Positions 1 through 6,032 of a stretch of 11,758 nt of DNA are shown here, piece by piece (position 1 is the first letter of the stretch; each line of letters starts with the position of its first letter). The stretch is taken from contig SCST01000601.1 in NCBI GenBank assembly GCA_004299465.1, positions 1 to 11,758 on the forward strand, in the 5' to 3' direction. The notes beneath the pieces are model-generated. The model had not been told where the DNA came from and did not search any database. It was given only the letters and a program-made list of their open reading frames with translations. The translations under genes were made by a program, and so were the position numbers. The stretch comes from Methylovulum sp. (lineage in GTDB: Bacteria > Pseudomonadota > Gammaproteobacteria > Methylococcales > Methylomonadaceae).

Positions 1-1
1 G

Positions 2-160
2 CAACAGCTCGCGCAGACTTATATGGCCTGCCTGGCGAGTGAAGCGAACACCGATAACGAAGCCATCGCCAAATCGGCTAATGAGGAGCAGGCAAAACTT
101 AAAGCGATTAATGATAAATTCAAGGCGGATGCCGCCGCGTCAAAATTCGGGAAAAAATAA
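2..160 (+). CDS. C-terminal end of an unidentified small protein (5' end outside window)
   Basis: An open frame runs in from the left edge and ends at TAA (158-160), giving 52 residues. The translated tail is rich in Ala, Lys, Glu and Asp, looks helical and strongly charged, ends FGKK, and has a single Cys (in YMACLAS). GC-rich third positions resemble those of the neighbouring housekeeping genes, which supports real coding. I do not recognise the family and no catalytic motif is visible. It is separated from pyrG by about 295 bp, so it is probably a different transcription unit. The frame is the only one reading through the edge with a plausible composition, but an edge fragment this short remains uncertain. 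Confidence 0.5.
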   Translation, partial: QQLAQTYMACLASEANTDNEAIAKSANEEQAKLKAINDKFKADAAASKFGKK

Positions 161-212
161 ACCAGGCCGAAAACCCTCGCAAGGCCACTCCGCGTCATAT
201 TGTTTGCATTAT

Positions 213-228
213 ACGAACCTGGGTTCGT
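213..228. repeat. Perfect 7-bp-arm palindrome upstream of pyrG, operator-like
   Basis: ACGAACC-TG-GGTTCGT is a perfect inverted repeat in the 295-bp gap before pyrG. Its core CGAAC-N4-GTTCG has the shape of the GAAC-N4-GTTC box bound by Gram-positive-type LexA, which is not the usual gammaproteobacterial LexA site, so that reading is doubtful. It could equally be a short hairpin at the end of the upstream transcript, but no T-run follows. The rest of 161-455 shows no convincing gene. A weaker inverted repeat (GGCAGGT/ACCTGTC, 281-298) also lies there, again without a T-run. Confidence 0.3.
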
Positions 229-455
229 CTTGCGCACATCGCCAAAACGGCTCTATCATCAGCTAATCCAAAACAGGCCTGGCAGGTTTTAACCTGTCGG
301 CCCCAACATCGGCCTTTGAAGTCTCGCCTGCCAAGCAGAAACCATCGGGAAAAATAATAAATCCCGAAACACCATGACGAATTTTGCATTGTCGATTAAA
401 ATGCACCGGATTTACCAAGCCGTCACCCGTTATCTCTCAAGTCCATACCATCTAC

Positions 456-2090
456 ATGACAAAATACATTTTCATTACCGGCGGCGTTGTATCATCGCTA
501 GGCAAAGGTATTGCCGCATCTTCGTTAGCCGCCATTTTGGAAGCCCGCGGCCTTAAAGTGACGATGACCAAGTTAGACCCTTACATCAATGTCGATCCCG
601 GCACGATGAGCCCTTTTCAGCATGGCGAAGTCTTTGTTACCGAAGACGGCGCTGAAACTGACCTGGATTTGGGGCATTATGAGCGCTTTCTTAAAACCAC
701 GATGTCCAAAAAGAATAATTTCACTACCGGCCAGGTCTACGACTGCGTATTGCGCCGTGAGCGTAAAGGTGAATACCTGGGTGCGACAGTCCAGGTTATT
801 CCGCATATTACCGATGAAATTAAAAGCCGCGTTTACCAAAGCGCCGAGGGCATGGATGTCGCGCTGATTGAAGTCGGCGGCACCGTCGGTGATATTGAAT
901 CCCTGCCGTTTCTCGAAGCCATTCGGCAAATGCGTTTTGAACTCGGCGTCGACCGATCGCTGTTTATTCATTTAACGCTGGTGCCTTATATCCGCTCCGC
1001 CGGAGAAATCAAAACCAAGCCCACCCAGCATTCGGTTAAGGAATTGCGCAGCATCGGCATCCAGCCAGACATCCTGATATGCCGTTCCGAACAACCTGTG
1101 CCTGTCAGTGAACGGCGCAAGATTGCATTGTTTACCAATGTCGAAGAAAAAGCGGTTATTTCCGCGGTCGATGCCGATTCAATTTATCGCATTCCGCTAT
1201 TGCTGCACGACCAGGGACTCGATGATATTGTTGTCAAGCGCTTGCGCCTGGATGTGCCGCCCGCCGATTTGACCGAATGGAAAAATGTGATCGACGCGCT
1301 GAGCAACCCGGTGAATACTGTAACCGTCGCTATCGTCGGTAAATACGTCGACCATTCCGATGCCTATAAATCGCTTAACGAAGCCTTGATACACGCCGGC
1401 ATCCGCACACGCACGAAAGTCACTATCGTTTACATCGATTCGGAAGTCATTGAAGATGAAGGCGTCACGAGGCTCAAGGAAGTCGATGCCATCCTGGTTC
1501 CCGGAGGATTCGGCGAGCGCGGCGTGGAAGGCAAAATCGCGACGGTGCGTTACGCCCGTGAAAACAATATCCCTTATCTCGGCATCTGTTTGGGCATGCA
1601 GGCGGCGGTGATTGAATTTGCCCGCGATGTGGCCGGCCTGGAAGGCGCTCACAGTACCGAATTCCTGCCCAAATCACCGCATCCGGTGATCGGCCTGATT
1701 ACCGAATGGATGGCTGAAAGCGGCCGACTGGAAACGCGCGATGAAAATTCCGATCTGGGCGGCTCGATGCGACTAGGCGGCCAACAATGCCGATTGCAAC
1801 CGAATTCGCTGGCGTTCCAGCTTTACCAGAAAGACGTCATTACCGAGCGCCATCGTCACCGCTACGAATTTAACAACCAGTATGCCGAGAAACTTGAACA
1901 GGCCGGTATGCGCTTTTCCGGCAAATCCATCGACGGACGCCTCGTGGAAGTCATAGAAATACCGGAGCATCCGTGGTTTTTGGCATGCCAGTTCCACCCT
2001 GAATTTACGTCAACGCCGAGAAAAGGACACCCGCTGTTTTCCGGTTTTGTCGTTGCAGCGTCTCAACATAAAAAGGTAACAGCACAATGA
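456..2090 (+). CDS. pyrG: CTP synthase (glutamine-hydrolysing)
   Basis: Makes CTP from UTP, ATP and glutamine, the last step of de novo pyrimidine nucleotide synthesis in the cytoplasm. The N-terminal synthase domain begins MTKYIFITGGVVSSLGKG, with the P-loop-like nucleotide site, followed by the conserved KLDPYINVDPGTMSP and HGEVFVTEDGAETDLDLGHY stretches. The C-terminal class I glutamine amidotransferase domain has the nucleophile Cys378 in GICLGMQ and the His514/Glu516 pair in QFHPEF. Length is 544 residues, against 545 in E. coli. The start at 456 is chosen because the family begins (M)T-x-YIF; an upstream in-frame ATG at 384 would add 24 unrelated residues. No strong Shine-Dalgarno is visible. 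The TGA stop overlaps an ATG as ATGA (2087-2090), the start of the orphan kdsA head described separately. Confidence 0.98.
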   Translation: MTKYIFITGGVVSSLGKGIAASSLAAILEARGLKVTMTKLDPYINVDPGTMSPFQHGEVFVTEDGAETDLDLGHYERFLKTTMSKKNNFTTGQVYDCVLRRERKGEYLGATVQVIPHITDEIKSRVYQSAEGMDVALIEVGGTVGDIESLPFLEAIRQMRFELGVDRSLFIHLTLVPYIRSAGEIKTKPTQHSVKELRSIGIQPDILICRSEQPVPVSERRKIALFTNVEEKAVISAVDADSIYRIPLLLHDQGLDDIVVKRLRLDVPPADLTEWKNVIDALSNPVNTVTVAIVGKYVDHSDAYKSLNEALIHAGIRTRTKVTIVYIDSEVIEDEGVTRLKEVDAILVPGGFGERGVEGKIATVRYARENNIPYLGICLGMQAAVIEFARDVAGLEGAHSTEFLPKSPHPVIGLITEWMAESGRLETRDENSDLGGSMRLGGQQCRLQPNSLAFQLYQKDVITERHRHRYEFNNQYAEKLEQAGMRFSGKSIDGRLVEVIEIPEHPWFLACQFHPEFTSTPRKGHPLFSGFVVAASQHKKVTAQ

Positions 2091-2140
2091 AGTTATGCGG
2101 CTTTGATGTGGGTTTATATCCGCCGTTATTCGAGAGCTGA
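2087..2140 (+). pseudogene. Orphan 5' end of kdsA, now a 17-codon mini-ORF
   Basis: An ATG overlapping the pyrG stop opens the mini-ORF MKLCGFDVGLYPPLFES, ending TGA at 2138-2140. Its first ten residues, MKLCGFDVGL, match the start of the intact kdsA product at 2667 (MQLCGFEVGL) with only K/Q and D/E changes. By eye 22 of the first 30 bases agree, and most differences are at third codon positions. After codon ten the similarity stops. The simplest reading is that this is the ancestral kdsA start, once overlapping pyrG, cut off when the DUF4160/DUF2442 pair arrived. It ends one base before the DUF4160 start codon, so if translated it could pass ribosomes from pyrG to the inserted genes. A chance match over ten residues at this exact position is unlikely. 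Confidence 0.75.
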
Positions 2141-2141
2141 T

Positions 2142-2408
2142 ATGCCTATTATTTCTATGTTTTATGGGATTATCATTCGCTTATACCTAATGGATAACCA
2201 GCATCATAATACACCTCATATTCATGCTAAATATGCAGAATTCGAGGCCTCTATTTCAATTGATGAAGGTGAAATTTTAGCCGGGCAGTTACCACGTAAA
2301 CAGTTGCGCCTTGTGCAAGCATGGATTGAATTGCACCGTGATGAGTTAATCGCTGATTGGGAATTAGCTGTTGAAGGCGAAAAGCCTTATAAAATTAACC
2401 CCCTGTAA
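2142..2408 (+). CDS. DUF4160-family small protein, candidate toxin-antitoxin-like partner
   Basis: The 88-residue product begins MPIISMFYGIIIRLY, followed by HHNTPHIHAKY, then a short acidic stretch, LPRKQLRLVQAWIELHRDEL and WELAVEGEKPYKINPL. This pattern (MPxISxFYGIxIxMY, PHxHAxY, WxxLHxxEL..W) is that of the DUF4160 family, whose biochemical role is not established. The start at 2142 gives the usual family N-terminus and has a GAGAGC sequence just upstream; an in-frame TTG/ATG at 2103/2106 would add 13 non-family residues. The gene follows the kdsA-head mini-ORF by one base and precedes the DUF2442 gene by four, so translation is probably coupled. DUF4160 and DUF2442 genes are commonly adjacent in bacterial genomes, which suggests a two-gene module. 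A toxin-antitoxin role is my inference. Base composition is AT-richer than in pyrG. Confidence 0.85.
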   Translation: MPIISMFYGIIIRLYLMDNQHHNTPHIHAKYAEFEASISIDEGEILAGQLPRKQLRLVQAWIELHRDELIADWELAVEGEKPYKINPL

Positions 2409-2412
2409 GTCT

Positions 2413-2652
2413 ATGTATTGGGACGTTAAAACAGTAAAACCCTTAACGGATTATCGGCTTTATATTGAAATTGCCGATGGGCGATGTGGTATTTTTGATG
2501 TCAAACCTTATTTAGAGTCGGGTATGTTTCGTGAGTTAAAAGATATTCATTATTTCAATCAGGTCGATATTTTATTTGGCGCAATAACGTGGCCTAATGA
2601 ACAAGATATTGCACCGGAAACCCTGTTGGCAAATTTATTACCACTAAAATAA
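2413..2652 (+). CDS. DUF2442-family small protein, partner of the DUF4160 gene
   Basis: The 79-residue product begins MYWDVKTVKPL, then has LYIEIADGRCGIFDVKPYL, GMFRELKD, FNQVDI, and ITWPNEQDIAPETL. This order (V.pl..y.L.i.f.dG....fD..pyl, a Phe/Leu linker, then WPN..D..PE.L) is diagnostic of DUF2442. The start at 2413 lies four bases after the preceding stop and gives the family N-terminus; the longer frame from 2371 would overlap the DUF4160 gene by 38 bases and add 14 residues without family character. The function of DUF2442 is not known to me. The tight pairing implies the two products act together. The gene ends 14 bp before the present kdsA start, so the pair now sits inside the pyrG-kdsA transcription unit. 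Confidence 0.85.
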   Translation: MYWDVKTVKPLTDYRLYIEIADGRCGIFDVKPYLESGMFRELKDIHYFNQVDILFGAITWPNEQDIAPETLLANLLPLK

Positions 2653-2666
2653 AAACGAGAATATTC

Positions 2667-3500
2667 ATGCAATTATGTGGATTTGAAGTCGGCTTGGATC
2701 AAGCCTTATTTTTAATCGCGGGTCCCTGCGTCATCGAAAGCGAGCAACTCGCTTTGGATACGGCGGGTTATTTAAAAGAATTAACAACGTCGCTAGGCAT
2801 CCCGTTTATCTACAAGTCATCATTTGATAAAGCGAACCGTTCTTCGCACGAAAGTTTTCGCGGCTTAGGCGTAGAAACCGGCCTTCTGATACTGGAAAAA
2901 GTCAAACAGCAAATCGGCGTGCCGGTATTAACCGATGTGCATGAAGACACGCCGCTGGCTGAAGTGGCGGCCGTTGTCGATGTCATGCAAACCCCTGCCT
3001 TTTTATGCCGGCAAACCAACTTTATCCAGAATGTGGCGGCCTGCGGCATCCCTGTCAACATCAAAAAAGGCCAGTTCCTCGCGCCGTGGGATATGGTGCA
3101 TGTCGCCAACAAAGCCAAGGCAACAGGCAATCAGCAGATTATGGTCTGTGAACGCGGCGTATCGTTCGGCTATAACAACCTGGTCTCCGATATGCGTTCC
3201 TTGTCGGTAATGCGCGATACCGGCTGCCCTGTGGTTTTCGATGCAACACATTCCGTGCAATTACCCGGCGGCCAAGGCACATCATCGGGCGGCCAACGCG
3301 AATTTGTTCCCGTATTAGCCAGGGCTGCCGTTGCCGTCGGCATCGCCGGGCTGTTTATGGAAACGCACCCTAATCCTGCCGAAGCGAAAAGCGACGGGCC
3401 GAATTCCTGGCCGCTGCATCGTATGCGTGAGTTATTGGAAATATTATTGGTTTTGGATAACGCGGTTAAAAGCCGGCCATTCATTGAAACCACGGTGTGA
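2667..3500 (+). CDS. kdsA: 2-dehydro-3-deoxyphosphooctonate aldolase (KDO-8-phosphate synthase), metal-dependent type
   Basis: Condenses phosphoenolpyruvate with D-arabinose 5-phosphate to KDO-8-phosphate, the precursor of the inner-core sugar of lipopolysaccharide. The 277-residue TIM-barrel protein shows IAGPCVIES, KSSFDKANRSS, TDVHE, PAFLCRQT, NIKKGQFLAPWDM, FGYNNLVSDMRS, DATHSVQLPGG and METHPNP. Cys21 (GPC), His195 (ATHS), Glu232 (METHP) and Asp243 (KSDGP) match the four metal ligands of the Aquifex-type class II enzyme. E. coli KdsA has Asn at the Cys position and needs no metal. An orphan copy of its first ten codons lies 580 bp upstream, overlapping pyrG. In many gammaproteobacteria pyrG and kdsA are adjacent, so this gene appears to have been pushed apart and given a new 5' end. 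It shares the local + strand unit and is followed by an antitoxin-like gene 36 bp later. Confidence 0.97.
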   Translation: MQLCGFEVGLDQALFLIAGPCVIESEQLALDTAGYLKELTTSLGIPFIYKSSFDKANRSSHESFRGLGVETGLLILEKVKQQIGVPVLTDVHEDTPLAEVAAVVDVMQTPAFLCRQTNFIQNVAACGIPVNIKKGQFLAPWDMVHVANKAKATGNQQIMVCERGVSFGYNNLVSDMRSLSVMRDTGCPVVFDATHSVQLPGGQGTSSGGQREFVPVLARAAVAVGIAGLFMETHPNPAEAKSDGPNSWPLHRMRELLEILLVLDNAVKSRPFIETTV

Positions 3501-3536
3501 TGGCAATGCCGCCATATGTAATTTATTAAGAGATGA

Positions 3537-3776
3537 ATGATGACAACGGTTTCTGTAGCTGATTTTACACAGCATATTCAAAATTACCTGGATCAAGTCA
3601 TGCAAGGTGAAAAAATAAGGATTCAACTACAAAATGAGCAATTCATTTCATTAATTGTTGAACCTACTGCTCAAGTTATTGAAAAGCAATGCTCAAAAGA
3701 AGATTTACTGAAAATGCTATGCTATCGGGGTAGCCAGACAGATAGTCAACATATCGATGAGTTAATTTATCCTTAG
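3537..3776 (+). CDS. Phd/YefM-like antitoxin
   Basis: The 79-residue product begins MMTTVSVADFTQHIQNYLDQVMQGEKIRIQL and continues QFISLIVEP. This is the compact N-terminal fold of Phd/YefM antitoxins: a short strand with a Ser/Ala-containing helix start, a helix ending in V..GE.I.I, and a strand with an aliphatic-x-x-P end. Such domains bind operator DNA as dimers. The C-terminal part (SKEDLLKMLCYRGSQTDSQHIDELIYP) would be the toxin-binding tail. ATGATG gives two possible starts, 3537 or 3540; TTAAGAGA just upstream gives better spacing to 3540. It ends 8 bp before the PIN-domain gene, the normal antitoxin-first order, so it most likely neutralised that toxin and repressed the pair. The toxin is now interrupted, which makes this antitoxin an orphan unless readthrough occurs. 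AT-rich composition suggests acquisition. Confidence 0.75.
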   Translation: MMTTVSVADFTQHIQNYLDQVMQGEKIRIQLQNEQFISLIVEPTAQVIEKQCSKEDLLKMLCYRGSQTDSQHIDELIYP

Positions 3777-3784
3777 CTACACTG

Positions 3785-4162
3785 ATGACTATAATTTTTG
3801 ACAGCAATGTATGGATTGCCTTATTCAATGAAAATGATGCGCATCACGAACAAGCACAACGATTATTCTCAGATAACCCGGTTATCTATGTTCCTGAATA
3901 TGTCATTCTCGAAATAACAACGGTTTTGCAATTACGCGCTTCCAAACTTAAAGCAAATATATTTGCAAAGATGGTTGCAAGCACTGCAGGACTAGAAATC
4001 TTATAGGCTTCGGATGATTTTTTTCAGACTGTATTAAAAACTTTTCAGCAACAAACCCAAAAACTTTCTTTTGTTGATTGTGCTTTGCTAGTGTTAGCTA
4101 AAAACTACACCGTTCACACTTTTGATGAGGCTTTGACACAAGCAATGTCCCAAACAAAATAA
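3785..4162 (+). pseudogene. PIN-domain (VapC-like) toxin interrupted by in-frame TAG
   Basis: The reading frame opens MTIIFDSNVWIALFNENDAHHEQAQRLF and runs 73 codons to TAG (4004-4006). The same frame then continues without another stop for 51 codons to TAA (4160-4162). Together they make one complete PIN ribonuclease domain of about 125 codons. Asp6 (FDSNVWIAL) and Glu43 (VILEITTVL) lie before the stop; Asp98 (LSFVDCALLVLAK) and Asp114 (HTFDEAL) lie after it. These four acidic residues would form the Mg-binding active site of VapC-type toxins. The truncated product keeps only half of the site and should be inactive. The amber codon could come from one base change in CAG, GAG or similar. TAG is used as an ordinary stop by the preceding antitoxin gene and by the glycosyltransferase at 7571, so recoding is unlikely. 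Confidence 0.8.
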
Positions 4163-4223
4163 CCACAACCTATCCCATGCACAATTCTGCGTTACTTTCT
4201 TAAACCTTGGAGCGATACATTAC

Positions 4224-5504
4224 ATGAGCAAAATAATTGATATTAAAGCAAGAGAAATCCTGGATTCGCGCGGCAACCCAACCGTTGAAGCCGATGTTAT
4301 CTTGGCATCCGGCGTTATCGGCAGCGCGATGGTGCCGTCCGGCGCGTCGACAGGGGAACGTGAAGCCATTGAATTGCGTGATGGCGATAAATCCCGTTAT
4401 TTGGGTAAAGGCGTATTAAACGCGGTGAATAACGTCAGAAACGAAATCCGTGACGCCGTGATCGGTATGGACGTGACAGATCAGCATGGCATCGATAACA
4501 AGATGATCGCGCTGGACGGTACCGACACCAAAGCTCGCTTAGGCGCAAATGCGATGCTGGCCGTCTCTATGGCCGCCGCCCATGCCGCCGCAAAAGAAGC
4601 CGGGCAGCCTTTATACCGTCACTTAAACAAATCCGGCGAATTTGTGTTGCCGGTGCCGATGATGAATATCATCAACGGCGGCTCACATGCCGATAACAGC
4701 GTTGATTTGCAGGAATTCATGATTTTGCCGGTCGGCGCACCGACATTCCGCGAAGCCATCCGTTACGGCGCCGAAGTGTTCCATAACCTGAGCAAGGTAT
4801 TGAAATCAAAAGGCCTCGCAACCACAGTCGGTGATGAAGGCGGTTTTGCACCCAACCTGTCTTCCAACGAAGAAGCCATCAGCGTTATCTTGCAGGCGAT
4901 AGAACAAGCCGGCTACAAACCCGGAGCCGATATTTACTTAGGGCTAGATGCTGCAGCCTCTGAATATTATGCAGACGGTATTTATAACCTGGCTTCAGAA
5001 AGCAAAACCTACAGCTCGGAAGCGATGGCTGATTTCTTCGTAGACTGGGTTGATCGTTACCCGATTATCAGCATCGAAGACGGCTTTGACGAAAACGACT
5101 GGGACGGCTGGAAGCTGATGACCGAAAAACTGGGCGGACGTATCCAGTTAGTCGGCGATGACTTGTTCGTCACCAACCCCGCTATTTTGCAAAGAGGCAT
5201 TGACAGGAATATCGCCAATTCCATTCTGATCAAAGTCAACCAAATCGGCACCTTGACCGAAACCCTCGCAGCTATCGACATGGCGCATAAAGCCAGTTAT
5301 TCGGCGGTGGTCTCGCACCGTTCCGGTGAAACCGAAGACACCACGATTGCTGACCTGGCAGTTGCTACCGGTACCGGACAAATCAAGACCGGATCATTAA
5401 GCCGTTCAGACCGTGTTGCCAAATACAACCGTTTGATGAAAATTGAGGAAGAATTAGGCGACCTGGCTAAATTCGCAGGCCGTAGCGCATTTAAGATGCT
5501 GTAA
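4224..5504 (+). CDS. eno: Enolase (phosphopyruvate hydratase)
   Basis: Interconverts 2-phosphoglycerate and phosphoenolpyruvate in glycolysis/gluconeogenesis and, in many bacteria, is also a component of the RNA degradosome. The 426-residue protein (E. coli 432) has the mobile loop SGASTGE (Ser42), His155 in GGSHADN, Glu164 (LQEFMILP), catalytic Glu205 (VGDEGGFAP), Mg ligands Asp242, Glu285 (SIEDG) and Asp312 (VGDDLFVTNP), catalytic Lys337 (ILIKVNQIGTL), the SHRSGETED loop (His364-Arg365-Ser366) and Lys388 (GQIKTGSLSRSDR). All key residues are present. The start at 4224 gives the family N-terminus MSKIIDIKAREILDSRGNPT and has TTGGAGCG about 11 bases upstream as ribosome binding site. In many gammaproteobacteria eno directly follows pyrG or kdsA; here the antitoxin/PIN pair lies in between. 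Confidence 0.99.
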   Translation: MSKIIDIKAREILDSRGNPTVEADVILASGVIGSAMVPSGASTGEREAIELRDGDKSRYLGKGVLNAVNNVRNEIRDAVIGMDVTDQHGIDNKMIALDGTDTKARLGANAMLAVSMAAAHAAAKEAGQPLYRHLNKSGEFVLPVPMMNIINGGSHADNSVDLQEFMILPVGAPTFREAIRYGAEVFHNLSKVLKSKGLATTVGDEGGFAPNLSSNEEAISVILQAIEQAGYKPGADIYLGLDAAASEYYADGIYNLASESKTYSSEAMADFFVDWVDRYPIISIEDGFDENDWDGWKLMTEKLGGRIQLVGDDLFVTNPAILQRGIDRNIANSILIKVNQIGTLTETLAAIDMAHKASYSAVVSHRSGETEDTTIADLAVATGTGQIKTGSLSRSDRVAKYNRLMKIEEELGDLAKFAGRSAFKML

Positions 5505-5556
5505 ACACGACACCTCAAGCTTTGCCGGACTGGCTTATCGAGCCTGGACAAATGCC

Positions 5557-5609
5557 GGGTTATACCTTTAGGGCGCAAGCGCCATCGCCCACGCCCTAAA
5601 GGCAAACCC
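5557..5609. repeat. Inverted repeat in the eno-ftsB gap
   Basis: CCTTTAGGGCG (5565-5575) pairs perfectly with CGCCCTAAAGG (5592-5602) around a 16-base loop, and GGGTT (5557-5561) can pair with AACCC (5605-5609) outside it. The RNA would form a strong stem, but no T-run follows, so it is not a standard intrinsic terminator. It may protect or attenuate the transcript between eno and ftsB, or be a small REP-like repeat. It shares the TAGGGCG core with the larger palindromes at 7402 and 9973, though the rest does not align. Confidence 0.6.
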
Positions 5610-5626
5610 AGCCTACACGGAACCCT

Positions 5627-5896
5627 ATGAGAATTCTTTTTGTAATCATTTTATTACTGATAGCCCATCTGCAATACCGCTTATGGCTGGGCGATGACAG
5701 CATTGCCGAAATAGAAGCCGCCAAACTGCATCTGGCGAATTTAAAAAAGCAGGTTGATGAAAAAAAGCAACGTAATGACGCGCTTTATGCGGAAGTGGAA
5801 GACCTGAGAAAAGGCCAGGAAGCCTTAGAAGAACGCGCCAGGGATGAATTAGGCATGATCAAGGAAAACGAAACATTTTTTCAGGTACTGGAATAA
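5627..5896 (+). CDS. ftsB: Cell division protein FtsB
   Basis: Small bitopic membrane protein of the FtsQ-FtsB-FtsL subcomplex that links early and late divisome proteins and helps activate septal peptidoglycan synthesis. The 89-residue product has a very short cytoplasmic end (MR), a transmembrane segment at about residues 3-18 (ILFVIILLLIAHLQYR), then the conserved YRLWLGDDSI turn and a periplasmic coiled coil at about 28-66 (LANLKKQVDEKKQRNDALYA and onward). It ends with the conserved EERARDELGMIKENETFFQVLE. This is slightly shorter than E. coli FtsB (103). Gene order eno-ftsB is typical for Gammaproteobacteria. The usual downstream neighbour ispD is absent here; after 136 bp without a recognisable gene a sulfotransferase-like gene begins. 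Confidence 0.95.
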   Translation: MRILFVIILLLIAHLQYRLWLGDDSIAEIEAAKLHLANLKKQVDEKKQRNDALYAEVEDLRKGQEALEERARDELGMIKENETFFQVLE

Positions 5897-6032
5897 AAAA
5901 CGCACGCAGTGATTTGCACGCTATCCTCGAACAGGCCCTAGGCATAGATACGCCCCCTCTAACACGTTAAAACTTCAGCAAAGCGCTTTCACTCCATTCA
6001 TCGGCGAAAAACAAGCTGATAAACCCTTAGCA

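Noticed and set aside
384..455. Upstream in-frame ATG that would extend pyrG by 24 residues
   Set aside because: The added residues have no family counterpart, and the canonical CTP synthase N-terminus begins at the ATG at 456.
573..971. Long antisense reading frames opposite pyrG (also 1197-1652) and opposite kdsA, eno and the sulfotransferase
   Set aside because: They are shadows of strongly conserved genes on the other strand, with no family resemblance or ribosome binding site.
2103..2141. TTG/ATG starts upstream of the DUF4160 gene
   Set aside because: They add 13 residues not typical of the family and would read through the kdsA relic in another frame; the ATG at 2142 gives the standard MPxISxFYG beginning.
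4004..4006. TAG in the PIN gene read as pyrrolysine or a programmed readthrough codon
   Set aside because: TAG ends other genes in this window (the antitoxin at 3774-3776 and the glycosyltransferase at 8720-8722), and no readthrough or recoding structure was recognised nearby.
5565..5602. Intrinsic terminator after eno
   Set aside because: The stem is strong, but no T-run follows on either strand; kept only as an inverted repeat.
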